Origin: Antedon mediterranea
Lineage: Eukaryota > Echinodermata > Crinoidea > Comatulida > Antedonidae
DNA: 64,000 bases
Direction of reading: 5' to 3'
Assembly: GCF_964355755.1 (NCBI RefSeq)
Contig: NC_092673.1
Location: 34,975,648-35,039,647, forward strand
In this document: positions 1-11,720 of the stretch, in pieces
Layout of the letters: the number at the start of each line of letters is the position of its first letter
Numbering within the stretch: the first letter of the stretch is position 1
Notes under the pieces: generated by a model
What the model was told of the DNA's origin: nothing
Database searches by the model: none
What the model saw: only the letters and a program-made list of their open reading frames with translations
Made by a program: the position numbers and the translations under genes

Positions 1-2
1 AA

Positions 3-3000
3 TGTGATAAAAAGAATGTTGTATTAAAACCTCAATTGCTTGATCTAAATGGAAATAATCTTTCAGATATTGATGGTAGTACACTATTTAGGTTGATGGA
101 TCTAATTTATATAAATTGTTCCAATTTTACATGGTGTGATTATAGCCTGTCAGTAGATACCCTTAGAGGTCATATAGATGCCTGTTGTGAACATGGTAGG
201 ATATTGAATTGGAAGTGGTTGAATTTAAGTGGGATTAACCTATCTTCAATTGAAGGATCAAAATTAGCTTGTTTATTGAAATTTTCTCCAGAACTACAAC
301 ATATCGATATGAGTAATTGTAATCTCTCAGGCAGTATTATAAAAGATTTATTGAATGAATGTGATAAAAACAATGTAGTATTGAAACCTGGTATGCTTGA
401 TATTAAAGGAAACGATCTGTCAGAAATTGATGATGATTCACTTTTTAGGTTGATGCATCTAATTTCCAAAAGTACTGATCAATATTATTATAATTGGCCT
501 ACAGAGCATTTTGTATGGAATAATTATAAAATGTCAGTTAATAATCTCAGAAGTTTTATAGATACCTGTTATGAACATGGTAGGATATTGAATTTGGATA
601 GTTTGAATTTAAGTGGGATTAACCTAGCTTCAATTGAAGGATCAAAATTATCTTGTTTATTAAAATCATCTTCACAACTAAAATGTTTTGATTTGAGTAA
701 TTGTAATCTTTCAGGTAGTATTATAAAAGATTTATTGAAAGAATGTGATAAAAACAATGTTGTGTTGAAACCTGGCATGCTTGAACTACAAGAAAACAAT
801 CTTTCTGATATTGATGGTGTTTCATTTTATAGGTTGATAAATTTAAATTGCATGGATTGCTACGCTTCTGAATGGTGGTGTGATTATAGCTTATCAGTTG
901 AAAACATAAAAAACCTTGTAGATACATGGGATGAACATGGTAGGATATTGATATTGAAAAGAATGAATTTGAGTGGGCTTAACCTATCTTCAATTGAAGG
1001 ATCAAAATTAGCTTGTTTATTGAAATTTTCTCCAGAACTACAACATCTTGATATGAGTAACTGCCATATCTCAGGTAGTATTATAAAAGATTTATTCAAT
1101 GAATGTGATAAAAACAATGTGGTATTAAAACCTGGCATGTTTTATCTAAAAGGAAACAATCTGTCAGATATTGATGATGATACACTTTTTAGGTTGATGC
1201 ATCTAATTTTTAAATGCAATATGGATCAATATGGTTATTGTTCCCTATGTTATTTTGCATGGAATGATTATAACCTGTCAGTTAATAATCTAAGAGGTTT
1301 TTTGGATACATTGGATAAACATGGTCAGATATTGGATTTGTATATTTTGAATTTAAGTGGGTTTAACCTATCTTCAATTGAAGGATCAAAACTGGCTTGT
1401 TTATTGAAATTGTCACCACAACTACAACAACTTGATTTGAGTAATTGTCATCTCTCTGGTAGTATTATAAAAGATTTATTAAATGAATGTGATAAAATCA
1501 GTGTGGTATTGAAACCTGGTATGCTTGATCTAAATGGAAACAATATTTCAGATGTTGATGGTAATACACTATTTAGGTTGGTGGATCTAAATTGTATAAA
1601 GCATTCCACTTTTAAATGGGATGATTATATCCTTACCGTTGATGACTTAAGAGGTTTTATTAATGACTGTTGTGAACATGGAAAGACTTTAACATGGAAA
1701 AAGTTGAGTTTAAGTGGGCTTAACCTAGCTTCAATTGAAGTAATAAAATTAGCTTATTTATTAAAATTTTCTCCAGAACTACAACATCTTGATATGAGTA
1801 ATTGCCATCTTTCAGGTAGTATTATAAAAGATTTATTCAATGAATGTGATAAAAACAGTGTGGTATTGAAACCTGGCATGCTTGATCTAAAGGGAAACAA
1901 TCTTTCAGATATCAATGGTAGTACACTATTTAGATTGATAAATTTAAAGTTGATGGAGTGTTCTGCTTCTGAATGGTGGTGTGATTATAGCCTATCAGTT
2001 GATAACCTGAAAAGTCTTATGGATGCATGTGATGAGCATGGTAGGATATTAAAATCGAAAACGTTAACATTAAGTGGGATTAACCTATCTTCAATTGAGG
2101 TATCAACATTAGCTTTTTTCTTAAAATTCTCTCCCAAACTACAACATCTTGATATGAGTAATTGCCATCTTTCAGGTAGTATTATGAAAGATTTATTGAA
2201 TGAATGTGACAAAAACAATGTGGTATTGAAACATGGCATGCTTGATCTAAAAGGAAACAACCTTTCAGATATTGATGGTAGTACACTATTTAGGTTGGTG
2301 GAATCAAATTGTATGAATTATTCCATTTTTAAATGGAATGATTATAGCATGTCAGTTGATAACCTAAGAGGTTTTATAGATGCCTGTTATAAACATGGTA
2401 GGATATTGACATGGGAAAGGTTGAATTTAAGTGGGATTAACCTATCTTCAGTTAAAGGATCAAGATTAGCTTGCTTATTAAAATTCTGTCCATATTTAAA
2501 ACATCTTGGTTTGAGATATTGCCATCTCTCAGGTAGTATTATAAATAAATTATTGAATGAATGTAATAAAAACAATGTGGTATTGAAAAATGGCATGTTT
2601 GATCTAAGGGGAAATAATCTTTCAGATATTGATGGTGTTACATTTTTTGAGTTGATAAATCTAATTGATAGCAATTATTACACTTTTGATTGGTGGTATT
2701 ATAGCCTATCGGTTGATAACCTGAAAAGTCTTGTAAAAGTATTGGATAAACATGATAGGATATTGACATGGAAAAAGTTAAATTTAAGTTTGATCAACTT
2801 ATCTTCAATTAAAGGATCACATTTGGCTATTTTATTAAAATTTTCTCCAACACTACAATATCTTAACATGAGTAATTGTCATCTCTCAGGTAGTATTATG
2901 AAAGATTTATTGAAAAAATGTGATAAAAACAATGTGGTGTTAAAACCTGATATGCTTGATCTAAAGAGAAACAATCTTTCAGATATTGATGCTCTTTCAC

Positions 3001-4046
3001 TTTTTTGGTTGGTACACTTAAATTGTATGGATTTTTGCACTTTCAAATGGAATTGTTATAGCCTGTCAGTTAATAACCTAAAGAGTATTATAGATTTCTG
3101 TTATGAACATCTTGGAATGTTGACATGGGAAAGATTGGACTTAAGTGGGCTTAACCTACTTTCAATTGATGGATCAACATTAGCTTATTTATTAGAATTC
3201 TCTCCAGAACTACAACATCTTGATATACGTAATTGTCATCTCTCAGGTAGTATTATAAAAGATATGTTGAATGAATGTGATAAAAACAATGTGGTATTGA
3301 AACCTGACATGTTTGATCTAATAGGAAACAATCTTTCAGATATTGATGGTGTTACTCTATTAAGGTTGGTGAATCTAATTGATATGGATGATGACACTTT
3401 TGAATGGTATGATTATTATAGCATGTCAGTTGATAATCTAGAAGGTTTAATAGATGCCTGTTATAAAGATGGTAGGATATTGAATTGGACCAGGTTGAGT
3501 TTAAATAGGATCAACCTAGGTTCAATTGAAGGATCAAAATTAGCTTTTTTATTGAAATTCTCTCCAAACTTAGAATGTTTTAACATTAGACATTGCAATC
3601 TTTCGGGTAGTATTATGACAGATTTATTGAATGAATGTGATAAGAATAATGTTGTGTTGAAACCTGGCATGTTTGATCTACATGGAAACGATCTTTCAGA
3701 TATTGATGGTGTTTCACTTTTTAGGTTGGTGATGTGTATGAATTATGTCACTTTTAAATGGCATAATTATAACCTGTCAGTTGATAACCTACAAGAACTT
3801 GTAGATATCTGTAAGGTTAATGATAGTAAGCTGACATGGAGTGATTTAGATTTAAGTGGACTTAACCTTGTAGCATCCACTTTAGCTGGTTTAATACAAT
3901 TCTCTCCATTTCTGGAACATCTCAGTTTGGAAAATTGCAATCTTTCGGGTGGTATGATAATGTCTGTATTGAATCAATGTGAAGGAAATGGAATAGTATT
4001 GAAAAAAGAAATGCTGAATCTGATGGGCAATGACATCATTTGCTAA
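3..4046 (+). CDS. NLR-type protein, LRR region (5' end outside window)
   Basis: The frame is open from the left edge, so the true start lies upstream and this is only the C-terminal LRR part of a larger protein. The visible part has 11 full super-repeats of about 119 residues plus a partial one. Each contains several leucine-rich repeats and the recurring signature LSGSIIKDLLNECDKNNVVL followed by LDLxGNNLSDIDG. It is the closest paralogue of the LRR region of the large exon at 53734-59756, which has nine such repeats. LRRs of this ribonuclease-inhibitor-like kind serve as ligand-sensing or autoinhibitory arrays in NLRs. The frame ends at TAA 4044-4046, just after LNLMGNDIIC. Relative to the paralogue, 23 bases are missing after AATGAC (about 4034), and this creates the stop. 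The protein therefore lacks the acidic tail and hydrophobic anchor. It could be a truncated functional receptor or a pseudogene; the eleven open repeats argue that decay is recent. Confidence 0.85.
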   Translation, partial: CDKKNVVLKPQLLDLNGNNLSDIDGSTLFRLMDLIYINCSNFTWCDYSLSVDTLRGHIDACCEHGRILNWKWLNLSGINLSSIEGSKLACLLKFSPELQHIDMSNCNLSGSIIKDLLNECDKNNVVLKPGMLDIKGNDLSEIDDDSLFRLMHLISKSTDQYYYNWPTEHFVWNNYKMSVNNLRSFIDTCYEHGRILNLDSLNLSGINLASIEGSKLSCLLKSSSQLKCFDLSNCNLSGSIIKDLLKECDKNNVVLKPGMLELQENNLSDIDGVSFYRLINLNCMDCYASEWWCDYSLSVENIKNLVDTWDEHGRILILKRMNLSGLNLSSIEGSKLACLLKFSPELQHLDMSNCHISGSIIKDLFNECDKNNVVLKPGMFYLKGNNLSDIDDDTLFRLMHLIFKCNMDQYGYCSLCYFAWNDYNLSVNNLRGFLDTLDKHGQILDLYILNLSGFNLSSIEGSKLACLLKLSPQLQQLDLSNCHLSGSIIKDLLNECDKISVVLKPGMLDLNGNNISDVDGNTLFRLVDLNCIKHSTFKWDDYILTVDDLRGFINDCCEHGKTLTWKKLSLSGLNLASIEVIKLAYLLKFSPELQHLDMSNCHLSGSIIKDLFNECDKNSVVLKPGMLDLKGNNLSDINGSTLFRLINLKLMECSASEWWCDYSLSVDNLKSLMDACDEHGRILKSKTLTLSGINLSSIEVSTLAFFLKFSPKLQHLDMSNCHLSGSIMKDLLNECDKNNVVLKHGMLDLKGNNLSDIDGSTLFRLVESNCMNYSIFKWNDYSMSVDNLRGFIDACYKHGRILTWERLNLSGINLSSVKGSRLACLLKFCPYLKHLGLRYCHLSGSIINKLLNECNKNNVVLKNGMFDLRGNNLSDIDGVTFFELINLIDSNYYTFDWWYYSLSVDNLKSLVKVLDKHDRILTWKKLNLSLINLSSIKGSHLAILLKFSPTLQYLNMSNCHLSGSIMKDLLKKCDKNNVVLKPDMLDLKRNNLSDIDALSLFWLVHLNCMDFCTFKWNCYSLSVNNLKSIIDFCYEHLGMLTWERLDLSGLNLLSIDGSTLAYLLEFSPELQHLDIRNCHLSGSIIKDMLNECDKNNVVLKPDMFDLIGNNLSDIDGVTLLRLVNLIDMDDDTFEWYDYYSMSVDNLEGLIDACYKDGRILNWTRLSLNRINLGSIEGSKLAFLLKFSPNLECFNIRHCNLSGSIMTDLLNECDKNNVVLKPGMFDLHGNDLSDIDGVSLFRLVMCMNYVTFKWHNYNLSVDNLQELVDICKVNDSKLTWSDLDLSGLNLVASTLAGLIQFSPFLEHLSLENCNLSGGMIMSVLNQCEGNGIVLKKEMLNLMGNDIIC

Positions 4047-4590
4047 ATTAGAATGGATCACTAGTTCATAATTTGTTTTCTAATCTAGTCTCAGATCTAG
4101 ACAACTTAAGGCCAACTCAGACAGCATCTTACAAAAAGGCCCAATGAAACGTTGTTACTCATTGGTGTTGAATCCAGACAAGACGAGTAATCTTGAAATA
4201 GCGTTGGGCAGAGTTTTTAGGGTCGTCACAAAACTTTTATACTTTATAGTTTTCGACGAGACGACTCATCGTCGTACGATGCTGTATGATTTAGATAATT
4301 TGGAAAATGAAAACTCATATCTAGACAACTTAGCAAATTTGGAAGAAGATTAAAAATCAGATTATACAAACACAGATCTAGAAAACACTGACATCTCTGA
4401 TGACCAAGACAATTTAGATCTAGAAATTGCAAACAAATCTAAAGTGGCTCTAATAATCATATAAATTGTTACTATTTATTTTGCTTATGTATATTTTCAA
4501 TTTGTTGTTTGGCCTACAATTCTTTTAGATTTATAAATCATAGGCCCTATTGCTTTTTATAATATCATACTGTGAAAGCTTGTTAAGAAG
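4047..4590 (+). pseudogene. Relic of acidic tail and membrane anchor of the upstream NLR
   Basis: This stretch aligns with the end of the downstream NLR exon (59095-59790). It contains the bases for AKLEW, the DLDNLENENS decapeptide repeats (about 4281-4350), the DLENTDISD segment and part of the hydrophobic C-terminus (about 4440-4530). Only two or three decapeptide repeats remain, against about twelve downstream. About 170 bases (roughly 4110-4280) have no counterpart in the paralogue and look inserted. The anchor itself carries an in-frame break (ATCATATAA around 4456). The region is probably 3' UTR of the truncated gene now. Confidence 0.7.
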
Positions 4591-4774
4591 TTAAAGATGT
4601 ATTGTTCCCCGAAAAAATAATTCTTAAACATTTTTTTTGTAATTTTGCCATTTTAATGTCACCTAATATTTATCCACTTTGACCAAAATTGGATCGAAAC
4701 AAAAATGTATTTACCCAAGAACTGTAATTTAAACAGAGTTGACATAGAACCATTGTTGTTTTCAACCTCTAGTT

Positions 4775-5300
4775 TATTGGAACACCCCTACATATCAATG
4801 GGGCCGTCGGCTACGGGACCCTCTAGTGGGACCATCTCCATGTATTACCATCATTTCTTTCTGTATTGTTGAGTAAAGTACGAAAACAAAAGAACGAACT
4901 AATTCAGAGAATTCTACAGCTGACTAGCAATTAACAATTAAGTTGTTGTTTATTACGATACGTTGAGAAATGTTGCCCTGAAGCTGGGCAGAAATAGGAT
5001 ATATGTAGACTAGATACGTTGAAAATCGTTGCCCTTGCTCCTATTGAAGCAGGGCAGAAATATTATAGATATGTTGAAAATCGTTGCTCTTGCTCCTATT
5101 GAAGCAGGGCAGAAATATTATAGATACGTTGGCAATCGTTGCCCTTTTTCGTAGAACGGAACAGAATTATCACTTTATCTTATCGGAGTATAATTTCTCT
5201 GAGTAGGTTCATAGCTGAATTGATACGTTGAAAACTATTCACTGGGCAGAAATACAGAATACAGAGGAATCAGTCCTGCATTTATTATTATTTATGTATT
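4775..5300 (+). repeat. Duplicated 3' flank with short tandem repeats
   Basis: This block is repeated in the same order after the second NLR gene (from about 59920), beginning GGAACACCCCTACATATCAA. Inside it a unit of roughly 60-70 bases recurs three to four times, with GATACGTTG, TCGTTGCCCT and GCAGGGCAGAAAT. It shows that the tandem gene duplication included downstream DNA. Confidence 0.8.
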
Positions 5301-5376
5301 TGTATATAACATGTTAAGTACTGATATCATTGTTTTTTGCAATATCAAATAATTTCTTGTATTATATCATTATATA

Positions 5377-5753
5377 CAGTAAAATCTTTATTAATGGACA
5401 CTTGTTGGCTAAATATTAAAGAGAAAGTTGTACAACCCCAGTTAAGTCATACTTAAAGGACACTTGTTGGCTAAATAAGATAAAGTTGTACAACCTCAGT
5501 TAAGTCATACTTAAAAGACACTTGTTGGCTAAATGAAAGTTGTACAACCTCAGTTAAGTCATACTTAAAGGACACTTGTTGGCTAAATAAGATAAAGTTG
5601 TACAACCTCAGTTAAGTCATACTTAAAAGACACTTCTTCATTGTCTGAAAAAATATGAAAATTGTAGCAAACTGTAGCCAGAGAAAACACTCCTATTGAA
5701 AAAAAAACCATTTGTTTTGGTGCCAAAAGTGTCCCTTAAATATAATTCTACTG
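5377..5753. mobile_element. Non-autonomous TIR element, TA target site
   Basis: The left end CAGTAAAATCTTTATTAA and the right end reading TAATTCTACTG are imperfect inverted repeats, each flanked by TA. The interior holds four copies of a ~60-base unit with GGACACTTGTTGGCTAAAT and GTTAAGTCATACTTAAA. A related copy sits at the equivalent place after the second NLR gene, so insertion predates the gene duplication. The ends resemble those of the element at 14976-15671. TA duplication fits a Tc1/mariner or pogo-type transposase; this is inferred from the ends only. Confidence 0.65.
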
Positions 5754-5779
5754 TATCTTAATTATACTGAATAATGTAG

Positions 5780-5945
5780 CAGTCATTTTATATCTTGTAT
5801 TTGTAGTTAAGTCTAATGTTGAAGTATATATTTATACTGTGCACAGATCACTTGCTTTTAAGTCATTTTATATCTTGTATTTGTAGTTAAGTTTAATGTT
5901 GAAGTATATATTTATACTGTGCACAGATCACTTGCTTTTAAGTCA
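5780..5945. repeat. 81-bp direct tandem duplication
   Basis: Two near-identical copies of about 81 bases run side by side. They differ at one position (AAGTCTAATG versus AAGTTTAATG). An AATAAA sits just beyond (about 6025) and could serve the upstream gene, but nothing else supports that. Confidence 0.85.
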
Positions 5946-6079
5946 TTTTTTCTGAATCTATTTACAATTAAATTCTTGCAGTAAATCAATCAAATTTTGT
6001 ATTTCTATTAGATATGTTGAAGAGATGAATAAAATGGATTAAAAATGTATGAGAGTATATTGTTTTATTTGTTGTAGTT

Positions 6080-7420
6080 TTATTTATTGACGTTTTAGAT
6101 ATAAATGACGACAACAGTGTACATAGTGATCTACTTCCTGATGATTTTAGATATAAATGACGACAACAGTATACATAGTGATCTACTTCCTGATGATTTT
6201 AGATATAAATGACAACAGTATACAAAGTGATCTACTTCCTGATGATTTAGATATAAATGACAACAGTATACATAGTGATCTACTTCCTGATGATTTTATA
6301 TATAAATGACGACAACAGTGTACATAGTGATCTACTTCCTGATGATTTAGATATAAATGACGACAACAGTATACATAGTGATCTACTTCCTGATGATTTT
6401 AGATATAAATGACGACAACAGTATACATAGTGATCTACTTCCTGATGATTTTAGATATAAATGACAACAGTATACATAGTGATCTACTTCCTGATGATTT
6501 AGATATAAATGACGACAACAGTATACACAGTGATCTACTTCCTGATGATTTTAGATATAAATGACAACAGTATACATAGTGATCTACTTCCTGATGATTT
6601 TATGTATAAATGACGACAACAGTGTACATAGTGATCTACTTCCCGATGATTTAGATATAAATGACGACAACAGTATACATAGTGATCTACTTCCTGATGA
6701 TTTTAGATATAAATGACGACAACAGTATACATAGTGATCTACTTCCTGATGATTTTAGATATAAATGACAACAGTATACATAGTGATCTACTTCCTGATG
6801 ATTTAGATATAAATGACGACAACAGTATACATAGTGATCTACTTCCTGATGATTTTAGATATAAATGACAACAGTATACAAAGTGATCTACTTCCTGATG
6901 ATTTAGATATAAATGACAACAGTATACATAGTGATCTACTTCCTGATGATTTTATATATAAATGACGACAACAGTGTACATAGTGATCTACTTCCTGATG
7001 ATTTAGATATAAATGACGACAACAGTATACATAGTGATTTTTTTTTTTTTTCATTTCTTTATTCGAATTCATAAAATAACACAACATAAAAAAAATACAA
7101 AGAATGAATTCAGGGTAACACAAAAAAGTAACCAAAGGTCAAACTTATTTCCATTGTGGCCCTTAAGGATAAAAACACCATAAGAATAAACATTTACAAT
7201 AAACAATAACACATGTAGTAACAATATAAATATAAATTATATCTACTTCCTGATGATTTTAGATATAAATGACGACAACAGTATACATAGTGATCTACTT
7301 CCTGATGATTTTAGATAAAATGACAACAGTATACATAGTGATCTACTTCCTGATGATTTAGATATAAATGACAACAGTATACATAGTGATCTACTTCCTG
7401 ATGATTTTATGTAAAAGTCA
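6080..7420. repeat. ~46-52-bp minisatellite array
   Basis: About 22 copies of a unit containing GATCTACTTCCTGATGA, TTTAGATATAAATGAC and AACAGTATACATAGT. Copies differ by presence of GACGACAAC versus GACAAC and ATTTT versus ATT. The same order of variants recurs over several units, so blocks of units were duplicated together. The array is interrupted at 7038-7243 by an insertion. Confidence 0.95.
7038..7243 (-). mobile_element. 3' fragment of a retroposed element inside the minisatellite
   Basis: This sequence splits one minisatellite unit (left ends ACATAGTGAT, right resumes ATCTACTTCC). On the minus strand it ends in AATAAAGAAATG followed by a run of A, i.e. a poly(A) signal plus tail. The remainder has no recognisable ORF. 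It looks like the 3' end of a 5'-truncated non-LTR retrotransposon or SINE. No long target-site duplication is visible. Confidence 0.6.
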
Positions 7421-8415
7421 CTTTTGTTTTCAGTACTGGTTAAGTTAGCTGTACTCCCGGGGCTGTACTGTACAACTGGTACTGGTGGTTCAAATGACCA
7501 TCTTCATAGAGACATCTGGTAGCCATAACATACATTTATTTATGAATATTGACACGTGGAGATTCGTATGTTATCAACAAGTAGACCTACTGTACCTACT
7601 GTACTCATCTTCTTCATTTCACCATCATCATGATTGTTGTGTACCATCTTCAGCATTGTAATTATTATATCATCTCACCATCATTGTTATATCATTTTCA
7701 TCATTGTTATATTGTATCAACTTTATCATTGTTAGTAACAGCTTTGTAATTGTCCTTCTTATACCATCTTAACATCATGTTACCACCATTATTATCTCAG
7801 TGACTCTATTTTTTATATTATATTCATTAAAAAATGTTTCTGGAGGGAAAACCTCTTTTGAATACTATACGGGGATGTTGAAAACATAGAGGGAAGACTT
7901 TGATAGGCACCATTTTGGTCTCTGAATTGTGTTACTAATATTGATAAAGTGAATGCCATAATAATACGTCCCTGGATGCATGTGTTCTAATTTCAAAGAC
8001 GTATCTGGGCCTAGACGTAGGAGGCCTAGAGGTAAGGAATTAAAATATATTAAAATAATGTTTTATAATCAAACTTTTTATTTAGTAAACGGTTCCTTTA
8101 TTTAATTTCGAAAAGATACTCAGAAACTTGTCAGGACTCTCCTGACAAGAGGAGGTTGGCGAGTAGGCGCCCATACTAGCCTAGGCTCTACTATAATAGC
8201 CTCTCTATTATAGCTAGGCCTAGGACCATGCATGCATTCAGCATCAAATCAACGCGGACTGTACCATGCACACTGGATGTAGGCCTATTACGCCTGCCTG
8301 TATGTATTAATTGCAATCACCAATGTAAACTGATTTCTCTGTTTGTTGCTATCCTCGAAATAATACTAGATAGCCAGTAATTGATTTACAATACATAAAA
8401 AGAACAATAAATAAT
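7421..8415. other. Intergenic, no gene seen
   Basis: About 1 kb of AT-rich DNA with a loose (CATCATTGTTATAT)-like simple repeat around 7600-7800 and some TAGGCC-type palindromes near 8170-8230. No coding or RNA gene is supported. Confidence 0.7.
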
Positions 8416-8844
8416 CGTAAACCGTATCCATACTTTTAAAAACTAAAGGTACGGTAATTATAGAGGGCGCTATGTAATGTAGATGTTAATCAAATAGGTT
8501 ATTGCATTGGTTTTCTGCAAGCCAGCTGTGTAGCCTAGCGGGCATGTGATGAGGCTTTGGCTTAAGGGGTTGGGGGTTCGATACTCTTCTTGACGTCTTT
8601 TTTTTTATTTTTTTTTTTAGTTTTTAATTTAAGAGAGATTATTTAGAGGGTTAGGTTTTTAATATTTAGGAAGGAGTTTAATATTTAGGAAGGAGTTTAA
8701 TATTTAGGAACGAGTTTTATATTTAGGTACGAGTTTTAGGAATGCAATTTTACCGTACTTTTAGCAAACGGAAGCGCCCTCTATAATTACCGTATCTTTA
8801 GTTTTTAAAAGCATGGATACGGTACCGTATCTTTAGCAACGGCG
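8416..8844. mobile_element. MITE-like element with ~50-bp terminal inverted repeats
   Basis: The segment 8421-8470 and the reverse complement of 8773-8822 match over about 50 bases with two differences. Both include ACCGTATCCAT and AATTATAGAGGGCGC. Nine bases, ATAAATAAT, flank both sides (8407-8415 and 8845-8853), a possible 9-bp target duplication of the kind made by Mutator-like transposases. There is no transposase. The core contains a tRNA-like region and a T-rich stretch, described separately. Confidence 0.75.
8524..8600 (+). ncRNA. tRNA-like pol III promoter inside the MITE
   Basis: TAGCCTAGCGGG (8531) matches the tRNA A box and GGTTCGATACTC (8575) matches the B box. The 44-base spacing is that of a real tRNA. 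A T run follows at about 8599-8622 and would terminate pol III. The acceptor and anticodon stems do not pair convincingly, so this is a tRNA-derived SINE head rather than a working tRNA. Confidence 0.6.
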
Positions 8845-9047
8845 ATAAATAATACTGATTTAGTTTGTTCGCTTATTAAATAAAATATGTTCTAGAAGTA
8901 GAAATCTGATTTTGCATACATATGCCAACATCAGAAGTCTCCCATGTATGTTTTTGTTATTATTAAAACAAATTATAGTATAAATAATGAATACACTGTT
9001 ACTGGAGTGTTTCTTCATATATGATGCAGTATTTGGAGTAATAATGT

Positions 9048-9660
9048 ATTTAATGTACTGTAGGCTACTTTAATATTATTGTTTAAAACTATTACATTTT
9101 TGCAATGAAAAGTTTACACTAGGAGGTATATACTGCCCTCATATCAAAGTAAGCATGAACTTTTGTGGCACTTATTACAAAAATAACATCCAAAGGTTGT
9201 TTATGATATTCAAATAAATCGTCAATTTTGTTGAGGGCAGCAGCTATGTAAACTGTAGACCAATTCATAAACTGTCTTTTTGTAACTTTTGATTCAGAAT
9301 TCATTAGTTGATTTTGATTGTTCTAGGTAAAGTATGATATTAAAATCTACAGAAAAATTATGCAGAAAGTTAATGGTGTATTGTAGTTAATTTTTGTAAA
9401 ACCCAGAATTATATTTATAAAATGTGAAAGTAGGTATAAATTAAATGTGTGCATTCAGCTGTGAAACGATATTTGAAAGAAGTAAAGAAATAAAATGAAA
9501 GAAATTGTGTATTGACGTCAATGCTATTCAAACAAGTAAATCCCTATTGTGAGAAATCACTGATACAGGTTGAATGTTAACAATCAACAAGTTGGTTTAA
9601 ATATTTTATCTTTTGACTGGTAATATTCTACACTGTAGTAGTAGATAGTTAATACTAAAT
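9048..9660. repeat. Dispersed segment, copy 1
   Basis: Matches 11298-11720 over about 420 bases, starting TGTACTGTAGGCTACTT. It includes an extra ~160 bases around 9200-9360 that copy 2 lacks. It carries TTGACGTCAATG, a CRE-type palindrome, at about 9512. No coding capacity is seen. Confidence 0.85.
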
Positions 9661-11297
9661 ACTGTACAAAATTTACAATATCTATTTTTTTATTATGAAA
9701 AGGTCTTGCCTTAATCGTCTTGAATACTGCAGTCGTGCATGAGACCCTGATTGTAATATTTATATAATTCATATACTGCATTCAGCAAACTTTTTATTTT
9801 GTGGTCTAAAATCTAGGACCAAGACGCACCCCAACCACCCAGCTGGACCAATGTAATGAAACTAATACTAAAAGAGCTAACCAACTAACTAAAACCAGTG
9901 CAATAACGTTACTATTTTACTATAACTAATAATTTTTTTGTCTTACAAAAATTCTTTGAATTATTTGATTAAAATATTTTCCCTTTTTTTTCTACTCATC
10001 ATAGTCATTGCACCTATATTTATTTCATTAAAAGACCTACTGTAAGAAGTAGGGTTTTGTCAAGTAAAGAATATTCTCTACTCCATGGTTTTGTTTAATA
10101 GCAATTAATGTGTAAAAATGTCTCTCTTATTCCAGACACTAGATACTATAATAATAAGGTATTAAAAGTATCAAAATAACACAATCTAATTTAAAAGTAA
10201 CCACAACTAACCTGTTTTTAAAATATACAGTATTAGCGACTGATGGATAGAATTCCCTGTTCTTTATATCTACCTATATCATTTTTATAATATTGAAATT
10301 TAATTTTATTGAAAGAACCAAATAGCAGGGTTTTGTTAACAGCAGGTTGCCTAAAGAAATAAAGTATTAAAGAGAGTGTACAAACACAATCCAAATCAAA
10401 ATTATCTGATTTCACAATGTATAATTGTACCACCAACTTTAATGGAATATTAGAATAAACGGTGAAGGAGTGTTATTATCACACTTCAGTAAGCTATTAT
10501 GAATACTCTGATTGCTAAAAAGGTTTACAATTGAAATTCCCCTGAGTGCATGTATTTTATATAGCAGGGTTTACACTGTATTACAAATTACATACAGAGG
10601 CGATATGCTTATTCCCATTACACAGTCTAAGCTCCTGGGTGGTGGCAGGATGGATTTAAACTGAAATAAAACCTTATTTGGGAATGAAAAATAAATTTCT
10701 TAGGTGGATCAAATTTGAGACCCACACACCTCCTCCCCCAGGTCAATGCAAAAGGCTTTAAAACACTACACTACATTTTGCATAAGGCACTGGGCATCCA
10801 AGAACAGACAAGGAATGACCTGGTTTAATGTTTTTAAAGTAATACAGGTATGCATTATTTTTACAAAACGTCAACAATTGTAGGGATAGTGTCTTTAATA
10901 ATATAACAGTGATTTGAAAAATTAACTAAAAATTACCATTTTTTACAATAAAAATTGTACAATTAAATATTTATTAACCATTAGTATTATGTAGGCTAAT
11001 CTTGCAATGCTTTCATTCCTGATACATTAAAATATAGAAATTATTCAGTTGAAATGGATGAAGCATAATAGGTAGTGATCAAGTTTTTTTAATCTGTTCT
11101 GTACCACAGAAAGGAATATCTTGTATATTCATAGCACTTTTTAATAATTGATCAATAAATAAAAAGAAATTAAAGTACCATAAATGTACTAATTTTGTTT
11201 TAAATGATTTAAAAAAAATCTTATTTACTAATCCTACTTATTTAAAAATAATTAGAATGTAACTCTAAAAAAGAATGTAAAACAGGGTGGAATTTAT
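9661..11297. other. Intergenic, no gene seen
   Basis: AT-rich DNA without supported genes. Short open frames here have no recognisable composition or motifs. Confidence 0.6.
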
Positions 11298-11720
11298 TTC
11301 ATGTACTGTAGGCTACTTAAATTTATTTGTTTAAAACTACTACATTTTTTCAATGAAAAGTTTACAGGAGGTATACCACCCTCATATCAAAGTAAGCATG
11401 AACGTTTGTGGCACTTATTACAAAAATACCATTCAAAGGTTGTATTGAAGTTAAATTGTGTAAAAGCCAGAATGACTATTTATAAAATATGAAAGTAGGT
11501 ATAAATTAAATGTGTGCATTCAGCTGTGAAACGATATTTGAAAGAAGTAAAGAAATATAAAATGAAAGAAATTGTGTATTGACGTCAATGCTATTCAAAC
11601 AAGTAAATCCCTACTTGTGAGAAATCACTGATACAGGTTGAATGTTAACAATCAACAAGTTGGTTTAAATATTTTATCTTTTGATTGGTAATATTCTACA
11701 CTGTAGTAGATGTATATACT
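11298..11720. repeat. Dispersed segment, copy 2
   Basis: Second copy of the segment at 9048-9660, more compact, with the same CRE palindrome TTGACGTCAATG at about 11578. The two copies are direct repeats about 2.25 kb apart. Confidence 0.85.

Noticed and set aside
170-3670. Series of minus-strand open frames of 69-99 codons across the LRRs
   Set aside because: They recur every ~357 bases with the LRR unit and read MPGFNTTLFLSHSFNKSFII; they are antisense shadows.
4144-4353. 69-codon frame as a separate small gene
   Set aside because: Its second half is the decapeptide tail relic of the upstream NLR; the first half has no recognisable content.
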